Positions 8,901 to 17,687 of a stretch of DNA of 64,000 nucleotides are shown piece after piece; positions within the stretch are counted from its first letter, which is position 1, and each line of letters begins with the position of its first letter. Made by a program: the position numbers and the translations under genes. The notes below the pieces were generated by a model. That model had not been told where the DNA came from, did not search any database, and was given only the letters and a program-made list of their open reading frames with translations. Location of the stretch: NCBI RefSeq assembly GCF_014837055.1, contig NZ_JACSPQ010000017.1:237218-301217 (forward strand), written 5' to 3'. This DNA comes from Phocaeicola faecium (GTDB taxonomy: Bacteria > Bacteroidota > Bacteroidia > Bacteroidales > Bacteroidaceae).

Positions 8901-9572
8901 ATGGACGATTTTAGAAAATATGCTACCAAGCATTTGGGAATGAATAGCATGGTGCTTGATGACGTTATCAAGTCGCAAGCGGGCTATTTGAATCCTTATA
9001 TATTGGAAGAACGTCAGTTAAATGTAACTCAGTTAGACGTGTTTTCCCGATTGATGATGGATCGTATTATTTTTCTTGGTACGCAGATTGATGACTATAC
9101 AGCAAATACGCTGCAAGCACAGTTGCTGTACTTGGATTCGGTCGATGCAGGAAAAGATATCTCTATTTACATTAACTCACCGGGCGGGTCGGTATATGCC
9201 GGGCTGGGTATTTATGATACGATGCAGTTTATTACCAGCGATGTTGCTACGATATGTACGGGCATGGCTGCTTCGATGGCCGCCGTCTTGTTGGTTGCCG
9301 GAAAAGAAGGAAAGCGCTCTGCGCTTACTCATTCGCGCGTAATGATTCATCAGCCGATGGGAGGCGCTCAAGGTCAGGCTTCTGATATTGAGATTACAGC
9401 CCGTGAGATTCAGAAACTGAAAAAAGAACTTTATACGATCATTGCAGACCATTCGCATACGGATTTTGACAAAGTGTGGGCCGATTCTGACCGCGATTAT
9501 TGGATGACGGCTCAAGAAGCGAAAGAGTATGGCATGATTGACGAGGTGCTTTCTCGCAAGCCGGCGGTATAA
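8901..9572 (+). CDS. clpP: ATP-dependent Clp protease proteolytic subunit
   Basis: A 223-aa ClpP, the serine protease chamber that works with ClpX. The Ser active site is in GMAASMAAVLLVAG and the His in SRVMIHQPMGGAQGQASD. I chose the ATG at 8901 (M-D-D-F-R-K-Y); a GTG ten codons upstream is in frame but would lie inside the right arm of the inverted repeat and adds nothing family-like. clpX follows 50 bases downstream. Confidence 0.95.
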   Translation: MDDFRKYATKHLGMNSMVLDDVIKSQAGYLNPYILEERQLNVTQLDVFSRLMMDRIIFLGTQIDDYTANTLQAQLLYLDSVDAGKDISIYINSPGGSVYAGLGIYDTMQFITSDVATICTGMAASMAAVLLVAGKEGKRSALTHSRVMIHQPMGGAQGQASDIEITAREIQKLKKELYTIIADHSHTDFDKVWADSDRDYWMTAQEAKEYGMIDEVLSRKPAV

Positions 9573-9622
9573 TTTCTTTGTAGAGATTTTTTGCATTTGA
9601 TATAAATAAATGTATAAGCAAA

Positions 9623-10873
9623 TTGGAAGATAAAAAAACATCGAAAAACAAACGGCGTTGCAGTTTTTGCGGTCGGTCGGAAGATGAAGTAGGCTTTTTG
9701 ATAACAGGAGTAAATGGATGTATCTGTGACACTTGCTCTGAACAGGCATACGAAATCGTTCAAGAAGCCTTGCACCAGCATGGAAATAGCTCTGCCGGAA
9801 ACTTGAATTTAAAAGAACTGCCTAAACCTAAAGATATTAAAGAGTTTTTAGATCAATACGTTATAGGGCAGGATGATGCCAAACGTTATTTATCGGTAGC
9901 GGTGTATAACCATTACAAACGGTTGCTTCAGCCTAAAGATGAAAACGACGTGGAGATAGAAAAGTCGAATATCATTATGGTAGGTAGTACGGGTACGGGA
10001 AAAACCCTCTTGGCACGTACGATTGCCAAGATGCTTCACGTTCCTTTTACTATCGTTGACGCTACCGTATTAACCGAAGCCGGTTATGTAGGAGAAGATA
10101 TCGAAAGCATTCTGACACGTTTGCTTCAGGTTGCAGATTATAATGTAGAGGAAGCGGAGCGCGGCATTGTTTTCATCGATGAAATCGACAAAATAGCCCG
10201 CAAGGGAGATAACCCTTCTATTACGCGCGACGTGAGTGGCGAAGGTGTACAGCAGGGATTGCTGAAGCTGTTGGAAGGTTCTGTTGTAAATGTGCCTCCA
10301 CAGGGTGGACGTAAGCATCCGGAACAAAAACTGATTCCGGTCAATACGAAGAATATCCTGTTTATTTGTGGAGGAGCATTTGATGGCATTGAACGTAAGA
10401 TAGCCCAACGCTTGAATGCAAACGTAGTGGGATATAGTGCTGTTAAAGAAACGGTAAAAATAGATAGAGGCAACTTAATGCAGTATATCGCGCCTCAGGA
10501 TTTGAAGTCGTTCGGTCTGATTCCTGAAATCATAGGACGTCTGCCGGTATTGACTTATCTGAATCCTTTAGACCGGACGGCCTTGCGTAATATCCTTACC
10601 GAGCCTAAAAACTCAATCATAAAACAATATGTCAAACTGTTCGAGATGGACGATGTAACGTTGGAGTTTGAACCCGAAGTCTTTGATTATATTGTAGATA
10701 AAGCGATAGAGTATAAATTAGGCGCGCGTGGCTTACGTTCCATAGTAGAAACGATAATGAACGATACCATGTTTGAGATACCTTCTCAAAATGTGCATAA
10801 GTTTGTTGTAACGTTAGATTACGCCAAAGAGCAGATGAACAAAGCTAATTTGTCGCGTTTGCAAATGGCATAA
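9623..10873 (+). CDS. clpX: ClpX unfoldase, TTG start
   Basis: A 416-aa AAA+ unfoldase that recognises tagged substrates and feeds ClpP. The N-terminal zinc domain has CSFCG and CDTC pairs (residues about 13-43). Walker A is [11 protein letters not shown], Walker B is [11 protein letters not shown], and sensor and GAR motifs are present ([10 protein letters not shown]). The first family-like residues follow a TTG at 9623; the ATG at 9611 is in another frame and stops after seven codons, so TTG is the likely initiator and may reduce translation. Confidence 0.95.
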   Translation: MEDKKTSKNKRRCSFCGRSEDEVGFLITGVNGCICDTCSEQAYEIVQEALHQHGNSSAGNLNLKELPKPKDIKEFLDQYVIGQDDAKRYLSVAVYNHYKRLLQPKDENDVEIEKSNIIMVGSTGTGKTLLARTIAKMLHVPFTIVDATVLTEAGYVGEDIESILTRLLQVADYNVEEAERGIVFIDEIDKIARKGDNPSITRDVSGEGVQQGLLKLLEGSVVNVPPQGGRKHPEQKLIPVNTKNILFICGGAFDGIERKIAQRLNANVVGYSAVKETVKIDRGNLMQYIAPQDLKSFGLIPEIIGRLPVLTYLNPLDRTALRNILTEPKNSIIKQYVKLFEMDDVTLEFEPEVFDYIVDKAIEYKLGARGLRSIVETIMNDTMFEIPSQNVHKFVVTLDYAKEQMNKANLSRLQMA

Positions 10874-10926
10874 TCAGAAAAAATCATTGAAAAAAAGACT
10901 TCTTCGGTAAAATATTCTCCGAAATA

Positions 10927-10959
10927 TTTGTGTAATATGGAAAGATGTTTATAACTTTG
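10927..10959 (+). promoter_or_regulatory. Promoter of recQ
   Basis: TTTG at 10927-10930 and TAACTTTG at 10952-10959 are 21 bases apart, about 43 bases upstream of the recQ ATG. Confidence 0.6.
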
Positions 10960-11002
10960 TTACAAGAGTAATAAAGATGTTCACTTAAAAACAAAGGGAA
11001 AT

Positions 11003-13186
11003 ATGACGGAAAATATCAACTTAACCGAACAACTGAAGAAACATTTCGGCTTTGATACTTTTAAAGGAAATCAAGAAGCCATTATTCGTAATCTGTTAGC
11101 AGGAAAGGACACGTTTGTCCTTATGCCTACGGGCGGTGGAAAGTCGTTATGTTATCAGTTGCCTTCTTTGTTAATGGAAGGAACGGCTATCGTTATATCT
11201 CCGCTTATCGCTTTGATGAAAAATCAAGTGGATGCGATGCGTAACTTCAGTGAAGAAGACGGCGTTGCGCATTTTATAAACTCTTCGCTTTCCAAATCGG
11301 CTATTGAACAAGTCAAATCGGATATTCTGGCGGGAAAGACAAAGTTGCTTTATGTAGCTCCTGAATCATTGACTAAAGATGAGAATATCGCTTTTCTAAA
11401 GAATGTAAAAATCTCGTTTTATGCAGTTGATGAAGCACATTGTATATCGGAATGGGGGCACGACTTCCGTCCTGAATACCGTCGGATTCGTCCGATTATA
11501 AATGAAATCGGAACAGCTCCGGTTATAGCATTGACAGCTACGGCTACGCCGAAAGTAAAGATGGATATTCAGAAGAATCTCGGAATGATGGAAGCAACGG
11601 AATTTCGTTCTTCTTTTAACCGTCCGAATTTGTATTACGAAGTACGGGCAAAGACGGTAAATGTAGACCGGGATATTATTAAATTCATCAAGCAAAACGA
11701 AGGAAAGTCCGGCATAATTTATTGTTTGAGCCGGAAAAAGGTAGAAGAATTGACAGAAATCCTTTTGGCAAACGATATTAAGGCACGTGCATATCATGCG
11801 GGGATGGACTCTGCGACACGTAATGCCAATCAGGATGCGTTTCTGAAAGAAGATATTGATGTCATCGTTGCTACGATTGCTTTCGGTATGGGAATTGACA
11901 AGCCGGATGTTCGTTTTGTAATTCATTATGATATACCTAAAAGTCTGGAAGGGTATTATCAAGAGACCGGACGCGCAGGACGTGATGGAGGAGAGGGGTT
12001 GTGTATAACCTTCTATTCGAATAAAGACTTGCAAAAGCTGGAGAAATTTATGCAAGGTAAACCTATTTCAGAACAAGAAATAGGCAAGCAGTTGTTGCTC
12101 GAAACGGCTGCTTACGCCGAGTCTTCAGTGTGTCGTAGAAAAACTTTGTTACACTATTTCGGAGAAGAATATACGGAGGATAATTGTGGTAATTGTGATA
12201 ATTGTTTAAATCCGAAAAAACAAGTGGAGGCTCAAGATGCATTATGTGCGGTGATTGAAACAATCATTGCTGTTAAAGAGAATTTTAAGCAAGATTATAT
12301 TATAGATATATTATTGGGTAAAGAAACATCGGAAGTCTTGGCTCATAAGCATGAAGAACTTGAAGTCTTTGGCTCTGGAATGGGAGAAGACGAACGGTTG
12401 TGGAATGCGGTTATCCGTCAGGCTCTCATAGCCGGGTATCTTGATAAAGATGTAGAAAACTACGGGCTGTTGAAAGTGACCTCTGCCGGACATAAGTTCT
12501 TGAAAAAACCAACTTCTTTCAAGATTGTAGAAGACATTGACTTCGATGAAGAAGAAGTAGAGGAAACACCGATGAGAGGTGGCGCTTCATGTGCTGTCGA
12601 CCCGGTTCTTTACTCAATGTTGAAAGATTTGCGTAAGAAAATGTCCAAACGTCTGGATGTTCCTCCTTATGTTATTTTTCAAGACCCCTCTTTGGAGGCA
12701 ATGGCTACTATTTATCCGATTACGCTCGAAGAACTTCAGAACATTCCGGGCGTGGGAGCAGGTAAGGCGAAACGGTACGGTCAGGAATTTTGCGAGTTGA
12801 TACGTAAGCATTGCGAAGAAAATGAAATCGACCGTCCGGAAGATTTGCGCGTAAGAACGGTAGCCAATAAGTCGAAGCTGAAAGTATCCATTATTCAAAG
12901 CATTGACCGCAAGGTGGCTTTAGATGACATTGCTTTAGCTAAGGGTATCGAGTTTAGTGACCTGTTGGATGAAATAGAAGCGATTGTCTATTCGGGTACA
13001 AAATTGAATATTGATTATTTCTTGGATGAAATAATGGACGAAGACCACATGCAGGATATCTATGACTATTTTAAAGAGTCGACGACCGATAAAATAGAAG
13101 ACGCCATGGAAGAGTTAGGTGATGAATACACTGAAGAAGAAATACGTTTAGTGCGTATCAAATTTATTTCGGAAATGGCAAACTAA
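11003..13186 (+). CDS. recQ: RecQ-type ATP-dependent DNA helicase
   Basis: A 727-aa superfamily 2 3'-5' helicase for recombination and fork repair. Walker A is MPTGGGKSLCYQLP (near residue 50), the DEAH box is AVDEAHCISEWGHDFRPEY (near residue 140), and motif VI is QETGRAGRDG (near residue 330). A four-Cys zinc-binding region (C-R-R-K-T-L-L-H-Y-F-G, then C-G-N-C-D-N-C) follows, then a winged helix and an HRDC domain (ELQNIPGVGAGKAKRYG near residue 580). A longer acidic C-terminal tail (helix-rich, D/E repeats) extends past the HRDC domain. It stands alone with its own promoter and a strong terminator. Confidence 0.94.
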   Translation: MTENINLTEQLKKHFGFDTFKGNQEAIIRNLLAGKDTFVLMPTGGGKSLCYQLPSLLMEGTAIVISPLIALMKNQVDAMRNFSEEDGVAHFINSSLSKSAIEQVKSDILAGKTKLLYVAPESLTKDENIAFLKNVKISFYAVDEAHCISEWGHDFRPEYRRIRPIINEIGTAPVIALTATATPKVKMDIQKNLGMMEATEFRSSFNRPNLYYEVRAKTVNVDRDIIKFIKQNEGKSGIIYCLSRKKVEELTEILLANDIKARAYHAGMDSATRNANQDAFLKEDIDVIVATIAFGMGIDKPDVRFVIHYDIPKSLEGYYQETGRAGRDGGEGLCITFYSNKDLQKLEKFMQGKPISEQEIGKQLLLETAAYAESSVCRRKTLLHYFGEEYTEDNCGNCDNCLNPKKQVEAQDALCAVIETIIAVKENFKQDYIIDILLGKETSEVLAHKHEELEVFGSGMGEDERLWNAVIRQALIAGYLDKDVENYGLLKVTSAGHKFLKKPTSFKIVEDIDFDEEEVEETPMRGGASCAVDPVLYSMLKDLRKKMSKRLDVPPYVIFQDPSLEAMATIYPITLEELQNIPGVGAGKAKRYGQEFCELIRKHCEENEIDRPEDLRVRTVANKSKLKVSIIQSIDRKVALDDIALAKGIEFSDLLDEIEAIVYSGTKLNIDYFLDEIMDEDHMQDIYDYFKESTTDKIEDAMEELGDEYTEEEIRLVRIKFISEMAN

Positions 13187-13227
13187 ATGGTCTTTCAGTC
13201 TGTAAAGCATATTTGTAAAAAAGTATT

Positions 13228-13264
13228 AAGCCAACTGATTCGATTGGAATCGGTTGGCTTTTTT
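13228..13264 (+). terminator. Terminator of recQ
   Basis: AAGCCAACTGATTC and GAATCGGTTGGCTT form a 14-base-pair stem with one G-T pair and a short loop, followed by a T run: a standard rho-independent terminator. Confidence 0.85.
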
Positions 13265-13504
13265 GAAAATAGAGTTGACTTAAGGCTTATTTTTACTCTA
13301 TATCTTCAAATTTGTCTAAAATTATACTTTTTTGATTTTGATATTTCATGAAATTATTCTTTCTTTGTGTCGCAAAAGTATATACTATTATTATGGAATG
13401 TGAGATTATTAAAGCTGTATTGATGTCAACTATTGTTTTGTCATGAAAATGCAACAGACACGAACAATTCCATATAATAATGTTATAAAGAGAATCCATG
13501 TAAA

Positions 13505-13512
13505 TACTTTTG
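13505..13512 (+). promoter_or_regulatory. Candidate -7 box for the exbB cluster
   Basis: TACTTTTG matches TAnnTTTG and would give a leader of about 185 bases before exbB. No TTTG was found at the -33 position, so confidence is low. Confidence 0.3.
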
Positions 13513-13697
13513 TATTTGTGTGGGAAAGAATAAATGTTTAGATGTGTTGGGCTGGTTACTTTTATTCGGTGTTTTGTTAACCGGGGTATAGAACTAACCA
13601 TTCCTTATTTTTTTGTATTGAGTATTTATTATACCTAAATATTAAAAGTGTGAGTTAAGTATTTTTTTATAGACCAAAACAATTAATTTTTATTTTT

Positions 13698-14510
13698 ATG
13701 GAAACTAATAACAAAAAAAAACAGGGATTTAAAGGAATTGAAGCTGCTGGTTTAGTTATTATCGCATGCTTTGTTGTTGCTTTGTGTATTTACAAATTTG
13801 TGTTGGGTGATCCTTCAAACTTTATGAACAATGACCCGAACAACCATCCGCTTCCGGGCAACATGCTGGGTACTATCTACAAAGGTGGTGTTGTCGTGCC
13901 TATTATTCAGACTTTGCTGTTGACTGTAATTGCATTGAGCGTTGAACGTTATTTTACTATCCGTGCTGCTTTCGGCCGTGGTAAATTGGTTAAATTCGTA
14001 GCTCAAATCAAAGAAGCTTTGGCAAAAAATGATATGCAGGCTGCTCAAGCATTGTGCGACAAGCAACGTGGATCTGTAGCAAATGTAGTAGGTGCAACTT
14101 TGCAGACTTACCGTGAAATGGAACAAAACACTGAAATGGATAAAGACCAGAAGGTATTGGCTATCCAGAAGTCATTGGAAGAAGCTACTGCATTGGAAAT
14201 GCCGATGTTGCAGCAGAACTTGCCGATCATTGGTACTATTACTACACTGGGTACTCTTTGCGGTTTGCTTGGTACCGTTATCGGTATGATTCGTTCATTC
14301 GCCGCTTTGTCTGCTGGTGGTGGTACTGACTCAGTTGCGTTGTCAACCGGTATCTCTGAAGCCTTGATCAACACTGCATTCGGTATCTTGACTGGTGCGT
14401 TGGCAGTAATTTCTTATAACTACTTTACTAATAAGATCGATAAATTGACTTACAGCCTTGACGAAGTAGGCTTCTCTATCGTACAGACATTCAACGCTAC
14501 CCATAAATAA
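13698..14510 (+). CDS. exbB: MotA/TolQ/ExbB proton-channel family protein
   Basis: A 270-aa inner-membrane protein with one N-terminal membrane segment (about residues 15-35) and the ExbB/TolQ core. The conserved helix pair around NLPIIGTITTLGTLCGLL and the Gly/Ala-rich GISEALINTAFGILTGALAV mark the family. With ExbD it forms the proton-driven motor that energises TonB. It heads a six-gene cluster (ExbB, two ExbD, TonB, PstS-like, TPR) found widely in Bacteroidetes. Confidence 0.92.
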   Translation: METNNKKKQGFKGIEAAGLVIIACFVVALCIYKFVLGDPSNFMNNDPNNHPLPGNMLGTIYKGGVVVPIIQTLLLTVIALSVERYFTIRAAFGRGKLVKFVAQIKEALAKNDMQAAQALCDKQRGSVANVVGATLQTYREMEQNTEMDKDQKVLAIQKSLEEATALEMPMLQQNLPIIGTITTLGTLCGLLGTVIGMIRSFAALSAGGGTDSVALSTGISEALINTAFGILTGALAVISYNYFTNKIDKLTYSLDEVGFSIVQTFNATHK

Positions 14511-14579
14511 TCCGAAGGGACTAACGGTAGGTCTCTCGTGTAGACGAAAATAGTATAACTAATTTTTAAATAGTTAATT

Positions 14580-15185
14580 ATGGGTAAAGTTCAAGTTAAA
14601 AAGAAGTCCATGTTTATCGACATGACTGCCATGAGTGACGTGACCGTGCTGTTGCTTACTTTCTTTATGTTGACAGGTAACTTCATTAAGAAAGAACCGG
14701 TACAGGTTGTTACTCCGGGTTCGGTTTCTGAAATCAAGATTCCGGAAACGAACATTTTGCAGATTCTTGTCGAACCGAGTGGCAAGATTTTCATGAGTCT
14801 TGACAAACAGCAAGATATGGCTGCAACATTGGAAGCCGTAGGAAAGGAATATGGTTTGACATTTACTCCTGAAGAGATTAAAAAGTTCTCTGTATTCCAG
14901 ACGTTCGGTGTACCGATGAAGAATATGAAACAATTTCTTGCACTTCCGGGCGAAGAGCAGGATAAAATATTGAAGAATTACGGAATTCCTTGTGACAGTG
15001 TGGATAATCAGTTCAAGTCTTGGATACGTAATGCACGCATAACAAACCGTGATTTGCGTATCGCCATCAAAGCTGATCAAAGTACTCCTTATTCTGTTAT
15101 TAAGAACGTGATGAGTTCTCTTCAGGATTTGAAGGAAAACAGATACAATCTGATTACTTCATTGAAAAAAATGTCTGACGAATAA
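14580..15185 (+). CDS. exbD: ExbD/TolR-family protein (first copy)
   Basis: A 201-aa protein with a short cytoplasmic N-terminus, one membrane helix (DVTVLLLTFFMLTGNF, residues about 18-33, with the proton-carrying Asp at its start) and a periplasmic domain. It is larger than enteric ExbD (about 140 aa) because of extra periplasmic sequence, as in Bacteroidetes homologues. A second ExbD follows 20 bases downstream, so the motor may contain two different ExbD chains. Confidence 0.9.
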   Translation: MGKVQVKKKSMFIDMTAMSDVTVLLLTFFMLTGNFIKKEPVQVVTPGSVSEIKIPETNILQILVEPSGKIFMSLDKQQDMAATLEAVGKEYGLTFTPEEIKKFSVFQTFGVPMKNMKQFLALPGEEQDKILKNYGIPCDSVDNQFKSWIRNARITNRDLRIAIKADQSTPYSVIKNVMSSLQDLKENRYNLITSLKKMSDE

Positions 15186-15205
15186 AATTAAAGGAGAAGT
15201 TAAAA

Positions 15206-15859
15206 ATGGCTGAAATACAAGATAATGGTGGAGGCAAAAAAGGGAAAGGCTCGAAGCAGAAAAAGATGACTGTCCGCGTTGACTTTACGCCGATGGTGGA
15301 CATGAACATGCTTCTGATTACTTTCTTTATGCTGTGTACCTCTTTGAGCAAGCCTCAGACGATGGAAATCAGTATGCCTACCAATGATGAAAATATTACG
15401 GAGGATCAGCAGAATAAGGTAAAAGCTTCGCAGGCTCTTACGTTACTGCTCGATGCGAATAATAAGCTTTATTATTACGAAGGCGAGCCTAATTATGAAG
15501 ATTATACTTCTTTGAAAGAAACTGATTACACGGCTGACGGCATACGTAAGGTGTTGCTTCGCAAAAACTACGATGCTGTGAAGAAAGTGGAAGAGTTGAA
15601 AGTAAAGAAGGCTAATTTGGAAATTACTGAAGAAGAGTATAAAAAACAAGTTTCTGAAGTAAAAAGCGCGAAAAATACGCCGACAGTTATTATTAAAGCG
15701 ACAGACAAGTCTACTTACAAGAATCTGATTGATGCATTGGATGAGATGCAGATTTGCAGTATCGGTAAGTACGTGATTGTTGATATTACAGACGGTGACC
15801 AATTCTTGATTGATAACTATAATTCAAAAGGTCAGCTGAGTAGTAATGCTGTAAGTTGA
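15206..15859 (+). CDS. exbD: ExbD/TolR-family protein (second copy)
   Basis: A 217-aa ExbD paralogue. The N-terminus is Gly/Lys-rich, then VDFTPMVDMNMLLITFFML gives the membrane helix with its conserved Asp. The periplasmic part has a Lys/Glu-rich helical stretch near residues 125-160 that the first copy lacks, so the two are not interchangeable duplicates. An AAGGAG ribosome site precedes the start. Confidence 0.9.
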   Translation: MAEIQDNGGGKKGKGSKQKKMTVRVDFTPMVDMNMLLITFFMLCTSLSKPQTMEISMPTNDENITEDQQNKVKASQALTLLLDANNKLYYYEGEPNYEDYTSLKETDYTADGIRKVLLRKNYDAVKKVEELKVKKANLEITEEEYKKQVSEVKSAKNTPTVIIKATDKSTYKNLIDALDEMQICSIGKYVIVDITDGDQFLIDNYNSKGQLSSNAVS

Positions 15860-15886
15860 AATGTGTAACACCTTAAAAAGAAAAAT

Positions 15887-16702
15887 ATGGCAAAAATAGA
15901 TTTGATTTCTTTGGAATGGTGTGAACTCATTTTCAAAGATAAAAATAAAGCGTATGGCGCATATAAAATGCGTCGTGATTTTGGTAGACGTCAGTTGGCT
16001 GCTATCATAATTGTGATTGTAGTCGCAGCTGTCGGATTCTCTCTTCCGCGATTGATAAAGATGGCTATTCCTGAAAAAGAAGAGGTTATGACGGAAGTTA
16101 CTCAACTTTCTCAATTGGAAGAGCCGGAAGTGAAGCAAGAAGAACTGGTAAAGCCGGTTGAGCAAATTGCTCCTCCTCCCCAGTTGAAGAGTACCATTAA
16201 GTTTACTGCTCCGGTTATCAAGAAAGATGAAGAAGTAGCAGACGAAGATGAATTGAAGAGTCAGGATGAATTGACTGAATCTAAAGTGCAGATTTCTATT
16301 GCCGATGTAAAAGGTAACGACGAATTGAACGGTAAGGATATTGCCGATTTGCAAGAAGTTATTACTCAGGCTCCTGAAGAAAAAGAAGAGCCTTACACGA
16401 TGGTAGAACAGATGCCGCAATTCCCGGGCGGACCGGCAGAGTTGTTGAAATACATTGCTAAGAACTTACATTATCCTGCTATTGCTGCAGAAAATGGTAT
16501 TCAAGGTCGTGTTATTTTGCGATTTGTCGTTTCTGCTGAAGGTAATGTAGAAAATGTACAAGTATTGCGTTCTTTGGACCCGTATTGTGATAAAGAAGCA
16601 ATCCGAGTAGTTCAATCATTGCCGAAGTGGATTCCGGGTAAACAGAACGGACGTAACGTTCCTGTTTATTACACTTGTCCGATTGTATTTAAATTGCAAT
16701 AA
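15887..16702 (+). CDS. tonB: TonB energy transducer
   Basis: A 271-aa TonB. The N-terminus shows the Bacteroidetes pattern KDKNKAYGAYKMRRDFGRR before a single membrane helix (about residues 40-60), then a Glu/Pro/Lys-rich periplasmic spacer and a C-terminal TonB domain (MPQFPGGPAELLKYIAKNL, QGRVILRFVVSAEG, YYTCPIVFKL). It carries energy from ExbB-ExbD to outer-membrane receptors such as the SusC protein at the window start. Confidence 0.93.
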   Translation: MAKIDLISLEWCELIFKDKNKAYGAYKMRRDFGRRQLAAIIIVIVVAAVGFSLPRLIKMAIPEKEEVMTEVTQLSQLEEPEVKQEELVKPVEQIAPPPQLKSTIKFTAPVIKKDEEVADEDELKSQDELTESKVQISIADVKGNDELNGKDIADLQEVITQAPEEKEEPYTMVEQMPQFPGGPAELLKYIAKNLHYPAIAAENGIQGRVILRFVVSAEGNVENVQVLRSLDPYCDKEAIRVVQSLPKWIPGKQNGRNVPVYYTCPIVFKLQ

Positions 16703-16717
16703 ATTAAGTATACGTGT

Positions 16718-17671
16718 ATGAAGAGAGGTGCGCTTTTGTTGGCTTTATTTGTCGTTTTTTTAGCTTCTTCTTGTCATGACGCTCAAAAAAAGAGCAGTAA
16801 AGGTAGTGAAGAAACCTTGTATTCGGGTAATATAACGATTGCGGTGGATGAGTCTTTCAAACCTATCATGGAAGAAGAATTACAAGTCTATCGGGCGTTA
16901 ACACCTGAAGCTGTAGTAACTCCTATCTATTGCAGTGAAGTAGAAGCTATTAATCTCCTGTTGAAAGACAGTGTGCGTCTGGTTATTGCTAACAGGCGTT
17001 TGACTGATGAAGAAATAGCCTCTTTTCATGCACGTAAATTCTTTCCCGAATCAATTCGTATGGCCGTTAGTGGCGTTGCTTTGATTGTCAATCGGGAAAA
17101 TCCGGATTCTTTGATTACGGTAGAACAATTTCGTAATGTCTTGACAGGGAAAATAAAGACATGGAAAGAACTGAATCCACAGTCTGAGTTAGGAAATTTG
17201 CAAGTAGTCTTTGATAATCCAAACTCAGGAACGATTCATTATGCCATCGATTCGATTTGTCGAGGGGTACAGATGGCTTCCGATTTGAAGGCTCTGAAAA
17301 CAAATGAAGATGTTATAAAATTTGTATCTGAAACACCGGAGGCAATCGGAGTAATTGGTGCTAATTGGATAGGGAATGATGCCGATACGACCCGTCTTTC
17401 TTTTAATGAGTCTGTTAGGGTGATGGCTGTAAGTAAAATGTTGAGAGCAACAAAAGAAAATAGTTTCAAGCCTTATCAAGCCTATCTTGCGTTAAGAAGT
17501 TATCCGTTGACACATGATGTATTTATCCTGATTAATGATCCGCGTGGGGCATTGCCTACAGGGTTGATGACTTTCTTGACGAGTGATAAAGGACAACGTA
17601 TTATTTTGAAATCCGGTATCGTGCCAGCAACTCAGCCTGTTCGCTTAGTGAATGTAAAAGATGAATTTTAA
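16718..17671 (+). CDS. PstS-like substrate-binding lipoprotein
   Basis: A 317-aa predicted lipoprotein (lipobox L-A-S-S-C near residue 19) with the type 2 periplasmic-binding fold of PstS phosphate-binding proteins (INLLLKDSVRLVIANRRLT, NPNSGTIHYAIDSIC). No pstCAB permease genes are nearby; instead it is embedded in the TonB cluster with 15-base spacing on each side. A role tied to TonB function or to sensing, rather than phosphate import, is possible but is only inferred from position. Confidence 0.82.
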   Translation: MKRGALLLALFVVFLASSCHDAQKKSSKGSEETLYSGNITIAVDESFKPIMEEELQVYRALTPEAVVTPIYCSEVEAINLLLKDSVRLVIANRRLTDEEIASFHARKFFPESIRMAVSGVALIVNRENPDSLITVEQFRNVLTGKIKTWKELNPQSELGNLQVVFDNPNSGTIHYAIDSICRGVQMASDLKALKTNEDVIKFVSETPEAIGVIGANWIGNDADTTRLSFNESVRVMAVSKMLRATKENSFKPYQAYLALRSYPLTHDVFILINDPRGALPTGLMTFLTSDKGQRIILKSGIVPATQPVRLVNVKDEF

Positions 17672-17687
17672 CAAATTGAGATAGATA

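Larger units (their letters stand above)
13187..13697. other. Intergenic region between recQ and exbB
   Basis: This 511-base AT-rich gap holds the recQ terminator and one plus-strand -7 candidate. The minus strand also has TACTTTTG at 13371-13378 followed by an 18-codon frame (13293-13349), too weak to call a gene. Nothing else was recognised. Confidence 0.55.

Noticed and set aside
13293..13601. Minus-strand 102-codon ORF after recQ
   Set aside because: Low-complexity AT-rich frame without family features or ribosome site; the only mild support is a TACTTTTG box inside it, which would leave just 18 codons.
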